The notes beneath the pieces are model-generated. The model saw only the letters and a program-made list of their open reading frames with translations. It did not search any database and was not told the DNA's origin. A stretch of DNA of 8,619 bases from contig JAQSXN010000127.1 in NCBI GenBank assembly GCA_029256665.1, positions 1 through 8,619 of the forward strand, given 5' to 3'. The DNA comes from Paenibacillus sp. (lineage in GTDB: Bacteria; Bacillota; Bacilli; Paenibacillales; Paenibacillaceae). Below are positions 5,380 through 8,619 of the stretch, in pieces (the stretch's first letter is position 1; each line of letters opens with the position of its first letter). The translations under genes were made by a program, and so were the position numbers.

Positions 5380-6462
5380 ATGGGAAAGGGGAGAAAGCGT
5401 TTGGTTCATCAACCATTGAGGACCGGATTGATCGGTTACGGCTTTTCGGGACGCGTCTTCCATGCGCCAGTCATTGCGGCCGTGGAGGAGCTTATGTTAA
5501 CGAAGGTGGTGGAGCGCAGCTCGGAGATGTCGAAGGAACGATATCCGTTCGTCGAGGTCGTCAGAGAGGCGCGGTCGCTCTATAACGATCCCGACATCGA
5601 TCTCATCGTCGTCGCAACGCCTAGCATCGATCATTATTCGTTCGCGAAGGAGGCACTGCTGGCCGGCAAACATGTCATTGTCGAGAAACCTTTTACGACG
5701 ACGAGCGCGGAAGCGGATGAGCTTGCAGAGCTTGCCCGGAAGCAAGGCAAAGTGATCAGCGTGTTCCATAATAGGCGCTGGGACGGGGACTATCAGACAG
5801 TCCGAAGCGTGCTGCAAGCGGGCTGGCTTGGCCGGATCAGCGAAGCCGAATTCCGTTGGGACCGATTCAGTCCCGTTGTATCGGCGCGCAGATGGCGCGA
5901 TGAGGGAGAGAAACTGGGTTCCGGGGTATTCTACGACCTCGGCGTACATTTGATCGATCAAGCATTGTGCCTCTTCGGCAGGCCGGAGTCGATTACGGCG
6001 GATATCCGGACGCAGCGCGACGGCGCCGGCGCGGATGACGGCTTCGAGGTGACGCTAGGTTATGCCGATCGGTTGAAGGTGAGGCTTCGCTCGTCGTTGC
6101 TCGTCCGTCAGCCTGGTCCTCGTTACGCGTTGCACGGCACGGCAGGTTCGTTCGTGAAGTACGGCGAGGATGGACAGGAAGACCAGCTAAAGGCGGGGCG
6201 TACGCCGCTGGATGCCGGATACGGGATCGATCCGGAAGAACAACACGGCACGCTGGACGCCGTCATCGGAGGCGTTCGTTTTGTCGGCCGTATAGAGACG
6301 CTCCCTGGCGGCTATCAGCATTACTTCCGCAACGTAGCTCGGCATATTATGGGGCTGGCCGAGCTTGAAGTGAAACCGGAGGAGGCTAGAGACGCCATTC
6401 GATTGATCGAACTCGGTATCTTAAGCAGCAAAGAAGGAAGGACGGTGCAAGCGACATGGTAG
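5380..6462 (+). CDS. iolW: IolW-like Gfo/Idh/MocA oxidoreductase, probable scyllo-inositol dehydrogenase (NADP+)
   Basis: This 360-residue protein resembles Bacillus subtilis IolW (YvaA) and E. coli YdgJ along its length, judged from memory. Shared stretches include GLIGYGFSGRVFHAP (16-30, Rossmann fold), KHVIVEKPF (97-105), VFHNRRWDGD (128-137), YDLGVHLIDQ (185-194), GPRYALHG and FVKYGEDGQED. Lys103, Asp186 and His190 are the expected catalytic residues. IolW reduces scyllo-inosose to scyllo-inositol, or the reverse, with NADP(H). The gene overlaps the IolI-like gene by 7 nt (ATGGTAG), implying translational coupling. The start is uncertain: ATG 5380 has only ACGAGG 9 nt upstream, while in-frame TTG 5401 has AAAGGGGAG about 7 nt upstream and would give an N-terminus nearer to relatives. 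Orthology to iolW versus another member of this branch, and therefore the substrate, remains open. Confidence 0.85.
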   Translation: MGKGRKRLVHQPLRTGLIGYGFSGRVFHAPVIAAVEELMLTKVVERSSEMSKERYPFVEVVREARSLYNDPDIDLIVVATPSIDHYSFAKEALLAGKHVIVEKPFTTTSAEADELAELARKQGKVISVFHNRRWDGDYQTVRSVLQAGWLGRISEAEFRWDRFSPVVSARRWRDEGEKLGSGVFYDLGVHLIDQALCLFGRPESITADIRTQRDGAGADDGFEVTLGYADRLKVRLRSSLLVRQPGPRYALHGTAGSFVKYGEDGQEDQLKAGRTPLDAGYGIDPEEQHGTLDAVIGGVRFVGRIETLPGGYQHYFRNVARHIMGLAELEVKPEEARDAIRLIELGILSSKEGRTVQATW

Positions 6463-7325
6463 ACCTGGATCGGGACCCAAGCCAACCCCGTACATTTCCG
6501 TTCAAGAGCGCGCTCAACGCCTCGACGCTTATGCCTTACGAATTGGGAATCGCCGAGCAGGTAAAAGTCGCGGCCGAGGCCGGTTACGACGGGATCGAGA
6601 TTTGGGTGAAGGACGTTGAAGCTTATATCGAAGCGGGAGGCTCGCTTCGTTCTCTTCGGGACGAAACAACGACGCTTGGCATCGAAATTCCGAATGCCAT
6701 CGCTTTTTTTCGTTGGGCCGACCGGGATGAAGAAGTGCGGCGCGATGCGCTCGCCCAGGCCAAACGCGAAATGGAGCTGTTAGCCGAGCTGGGCTGCAAG
6801 GCGGTAGCCGCTCCGCCGTTCGGCCAAGTGGAGGATGTGTCGCCGCATGAATTCGCCAGCCGTTTCGCCGATCTTTACGCGATCGGAACGGCGGCTGGCG
6901 TCGAGCCTTATCTGGAATTCTGGGGCAGGGCGGCTCGCCTGAATACGCTGGAAGAGACGCTGGAAGTGCTAAGCGCCGCGGAATTGATGGACGCGAAGCT
7001 GCTCCTGGATCCGTTCCATATGTATACCGGCGGCTCCAAGACGGAAACGCTGGCGATGGTAGACGGCCGGCGGATCGGCATCGTGCATGCCAATGATTAT
7101 GGACCGCTTCCCCCGAGGGAAACGATCGCCGATCGCGACCGCCTCTACCCGGGCGACGGCATCGCTCCGCTTGCGAAGTTTGCTGAGCAGCTGCATGCGA
7201 GCGGCTATACTGGCTATTTGTCATTAGAGCTGTTTATGGAAAATTTCGGAGACTTGCAAGCGTTAGAAGTTGCCGAACTGGGACTTCGGAAGATGAAGGA
7301 TGCCTTCTCTGTTCCCGCAGGCTAA
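6456..7325 (+). CDS. IolI-like sugar/inositol isomerase, xylose isomerase-like TIM barrel
   Basis: This 289-residue protein parallels B. subtilis IolI (2-keto-myo-inositol isomerase). Matching segments are LNASTL near the N-terminus, GYDGIEIW (43-50), FFRWADRDEE, YLEFWG (152-157), LLLDPFHMY (182-190), IVHANDYG (209-216), DRLYPGDG and LSLELF (255-260). The expected metal ligands Glu154, Asp185, His211 and Glu258 have nearly the same spacing as the IolI ligands Glu142, Asp174, His200 and Glu246. IolI converts scyllo-inosose to 1-keto-D-chiro-inositol, which would act on the product of the IolW-like enzyme upstream. The ATG lies inside the end of that gene; AGGAAGGA (6435-6442) is 13 nt away, rather far, so coupling to upstream termination is likely. 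About 15 extra residues precede the first barrel strand. Its TAA is shared with the convergent gene's stop. The family is firm; the exact isomerisation is inferred. Confidence 0.88.
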   Translation: MVDLDRDPSQPRTFPFKSALNASTLMPYELGIAEQVKVAAEAGYDGIEIWVKDVEAYIEAGGSLRSLRDETTTLGIEIPNAIAFFRWADRDEEVRRDALAQAKREMELLAELGCKAVAAPPFGQVEDVSPHEFASRFADLYAIGTAAGVEPYLEFWGRAARLNTLEETLEVLSAAELMDAKLLLDPFHMYTGGSKTETLAMVDGRRIGIVHANDYGPLPPRETIADRDRLYPGDGIAPLAKFAEQLHASGYTGYLSLELFMENFGDLQALEVAELGLRKMKDAFSVPAG

Positions 7326-8578
7326 CGCTCCGTCCGTCTCATGCCCAGGAACGACAATTCGCCTTGATCGTCCCGCTTGAAGCTATATTGGCTCAGGAAC
7401 CACGGGTGCTGGAAGAGATCGGGCGCTATGGGGTACATCCGCAATAATTCCCGATTGTTCCACTCGAAAAACAAACCTTGCTCATCCCGATCTACGACCG
7501 CCTTGCAGCCGAAACCTTCGTATATGCCGGTATACGATTGCAACTGCTCCAATGTCATGTCGTAGGCCGGGGGCAACTCCGGCACTGCCGATTCCTCCCC
7601 GAATACAATCCCTGCAAGAGCGTCTGCTAGCTTCGTCGCAGGCACGAAATCGTAATTCGTCAGCACGATGACCGTTATCCCTTCATCGGGGTACCGATGA
7701 AGCTCGGAGCGAAATCCATAATAGGCGCCGCCGTGATGGATTCGCTTGCGTCCGTGCATGCGGCCAAGGAACCACCCCAAGCCGTAAGGCGCATCCGGCT
7801 CTCCGAAGAACCGATGCAGCGCTTCTTTCGATAGAAGCTGCTCCGTCTCGAACGATAATGCCCAAGCATGCAGGTCGTCTATGGTCGAATACATGCCCCC
7901 GGTCGAGAACAGCAAACCCATGTCGATGTAAACCGCGGGGATGGGACCATCGCCGGAGGCATGATAGGCGGAAGCTAGCGACGGGATCAAGGCGCGGTTG
8001 TTCAGGACGCCCGTATCGGACATCCCGAGCGGCTGCAGAATACGGCTTGTTATAAATTCCCGATACGTCATTTCGCAGACGGCCTCGATAATCAGACCGA
8101 GCAAATAATATCCCGTGTTGTTGTATGCGAAACGGCTCCCCGCTTCGAATTCAAGAGGCAGTTCCAGGAAGAGGCCGAACGCTTCGGCTCTTGTCATCGG
8201 CACTTTATTTAATTTCGCGTTGTATTCCCGACCGCTTGTCAAATTCGGCAAGCCGGAGACGTGGTGCATGGCTTGCAGAATCGTGATCGGCGGCTTGGCT
8301 GCCATCTCGGGCACGTACTTGCTAATGGGATCATGCAATTGAAGTTTTCCTTCGTTCGCGAGCAGCGCGACGGCGAGAGCCGTAAACGACTTCGTAATCG
8401 ACCAGATGCCGAACTTCGTATCCGGCCGGTTGGGCACCCCATGCTCCAAATTGGCTTGTCCGTAAGCTTCCCGGAACAAAACCTCGCCGTGGCGAGCAAT
8501 TAGAATCGTGCCGCTAAACGGCCATTTGGCCGTGTAATTTTCCATATACCGATGTATGTTTGACCTAATATTGGACAT
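7322..8578 (-). CDS. Serine hydrolase of the beta-lactamase (class C / PBP4*-like) family
   Basis: This 418-residue protein has the penicillin-recognising serine fold (Beta-lactamase, PF00144): SITK at 60-63 (nucleophile Ser60, Lys63), YNN at 152-154 (Tyr-x-Asn) and HHG at 281-283 in place of KTG. A small C-terminal domain of about 80 residues follows. I see no signal peptide or membrane segment, so it is probably cytoplasmic. Family members are often esterases, D-aminopeptidases or peptidases rather than antibiotic-degrading enzymes, and an HxG third motif without a signal peptide argues against a true resistance gene. The ATG at 8578 is chosen because GGAGGAG (8584-8590) lies 5 nt upstream; an in-frame GTG at 8611 would add 11 residues and place the RBS inside the gene. 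It is convergent with the cluster and its stop codon overlaps that of the IolI-like gene, so it is separately transcribed. Confidence 0.9.
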   Translation of the reverse strand: MSNIRSNIHRYMENYTAKWPFSGTILIARHGEVLFREAYGQANLEHGVPNRPDTKFGIWSITKSFTALAVALLANEGKLQLHDPISKYVPEMAAKPPITILQAMHHVSGLPNLTSGREYNAKLNKVPMTRAEAFGLFLELPLEFEAGSRFAYNNTGYYLLGLIIEAVCEMTYREFITSRILQPLGMSDTGVLNNRALIPSLASAYHASGDGPIPAVYIDMGLLFSTGGMYSTIDDLHAWALSFETEQLLSKEALHRFFGEPDAPYGLGWFLGRMHGRKRIHHGGAYYGFRSELHRYPDEGITVIVLTNYDFVPATKLADALAGIVFGEESAVPELPPAYDMTLEQLQSYTGIYEGFGCKAVVDRDEQGLFFEWNNRELLRMYPIAPDLFQHPWFLSQYSFKRDDQGELSFLGMRRTER

Positions 8579-8583
8579 GATTT

Positions 8584-8590
8584 CTCCTCC
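8584..8590 (-). promoter_or_regulatory. RBS fixing the start of the serine hydrolase gene
   Basis: The minus strand reads GGAGGAG, 5 nt upstream of ATG 8578 (7 nt measured from GGAGG). It decides against the upstream in-frame GTG at 8611. Confidence 0.85.
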
Positions 8591-8601
8591 ATTCGCCCAA
8601 T

Positions 8602-8610
8602 ATTGTAACA
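8602..8610 (-). promoter_or_regulatory. Possible extended -10 promoter of serine hydrolase gene
   Basis: The minus strand reads TGTTACAAT, an extended -10 (TGn) with TACAAT matching 5 of 6 consensus bases. Transcription would start near 8595, giving a leader of about 17 nt that still contains the RBS. The -35 region lies outside the window, so this cannot be completed. Confidence 0.35.
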
Positions 8611-8619
8611 CACGGATTC

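Noticed and set aside
7322..8578. Beta-lactamase resistance gene
   Set aside because: SxxK and YxN are present, but the HxG motif, lack of signal peptide and extra C-terminal domain fit a general serine hydrolase rather than a true beta-lactamase.

Overview
The window looks like part of a chromosome from an endospore-forming, moderately GC-rich Firmicute, most likely Paenibacillus or a relative. The grounds are the C-terminal end of a CwlJ-type spore cortex hydrolase at the left edge, strong AGGAGG-type ribosome binding sites, free use of TTG and GTG starts, and a secreted modular chitin/cellulose-active protein of a kind common in Paenibacillus. No mobile element, CRISPR array, tRNA or rRNA was seen.

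Layout. (1) Positions 2-214 (+): 3' end of a cwlJ-like gene. (2) 215-517: intergenic, with a long hairpin at 431-485. (3) 518-1861 (-): secreted AA10 lytic polysaccharide monooxygenase (LPMO) with two fibronectin type III domains and a CBM5/12. (4) 1862-2526: a 665-bp regulatory region with two perfect inverted repeats (1974-1992, 2040-2061), a GC-rich hairpin (2160-2201) and possible promoters, but no gene I recognise. (5) 2527-7325 (+): a tight five-gene cluster of Gfo/Idh/MocA oxidoreductase, xylose-isomerase-like TIM barrel, AraC regulator, IolW-like Gfo/Idh/MocA oxidoreductase and IolI-like TIM barrel. (6) 7322-8578 (-): a cytoplasmic-looking serine beta-lactamase-family hydrolase, convergent with the cluster and overlapping its last stop codon.

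How the genes may work together. The cluster holds two oxidoreductase-plus-isomerase pairs around one regulator. The second pair resembles Bacillus subtilis IolW (NADP-dependent scyllo-inositol dehydrogenase) and IolI (2-keto-myo-inositol isomerase), and its genes overlap by 7 nt. The first pair is more divergent; its oxidoreductase has Tyr where the second has the classic His. The same enzyme folds also occur in oxidise-then-eliminate pathways for glycosides and C-glycosides. A pathway for oxidising and isomerising an inositol or an unusual sugar/glycoside, controlled by the local AraC protein, is the best reading. The cluster has no transporter, kinase or glycosidase, so the substrate cannot be read from this window.

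The strongest leads are the paired-module cluster, the unusual start region of the AraC gene (a well-placed Shine-Dalgarno sequence facing an ATC codon), and the two perfect palindromes in the LPMO/cluster intergenic region.
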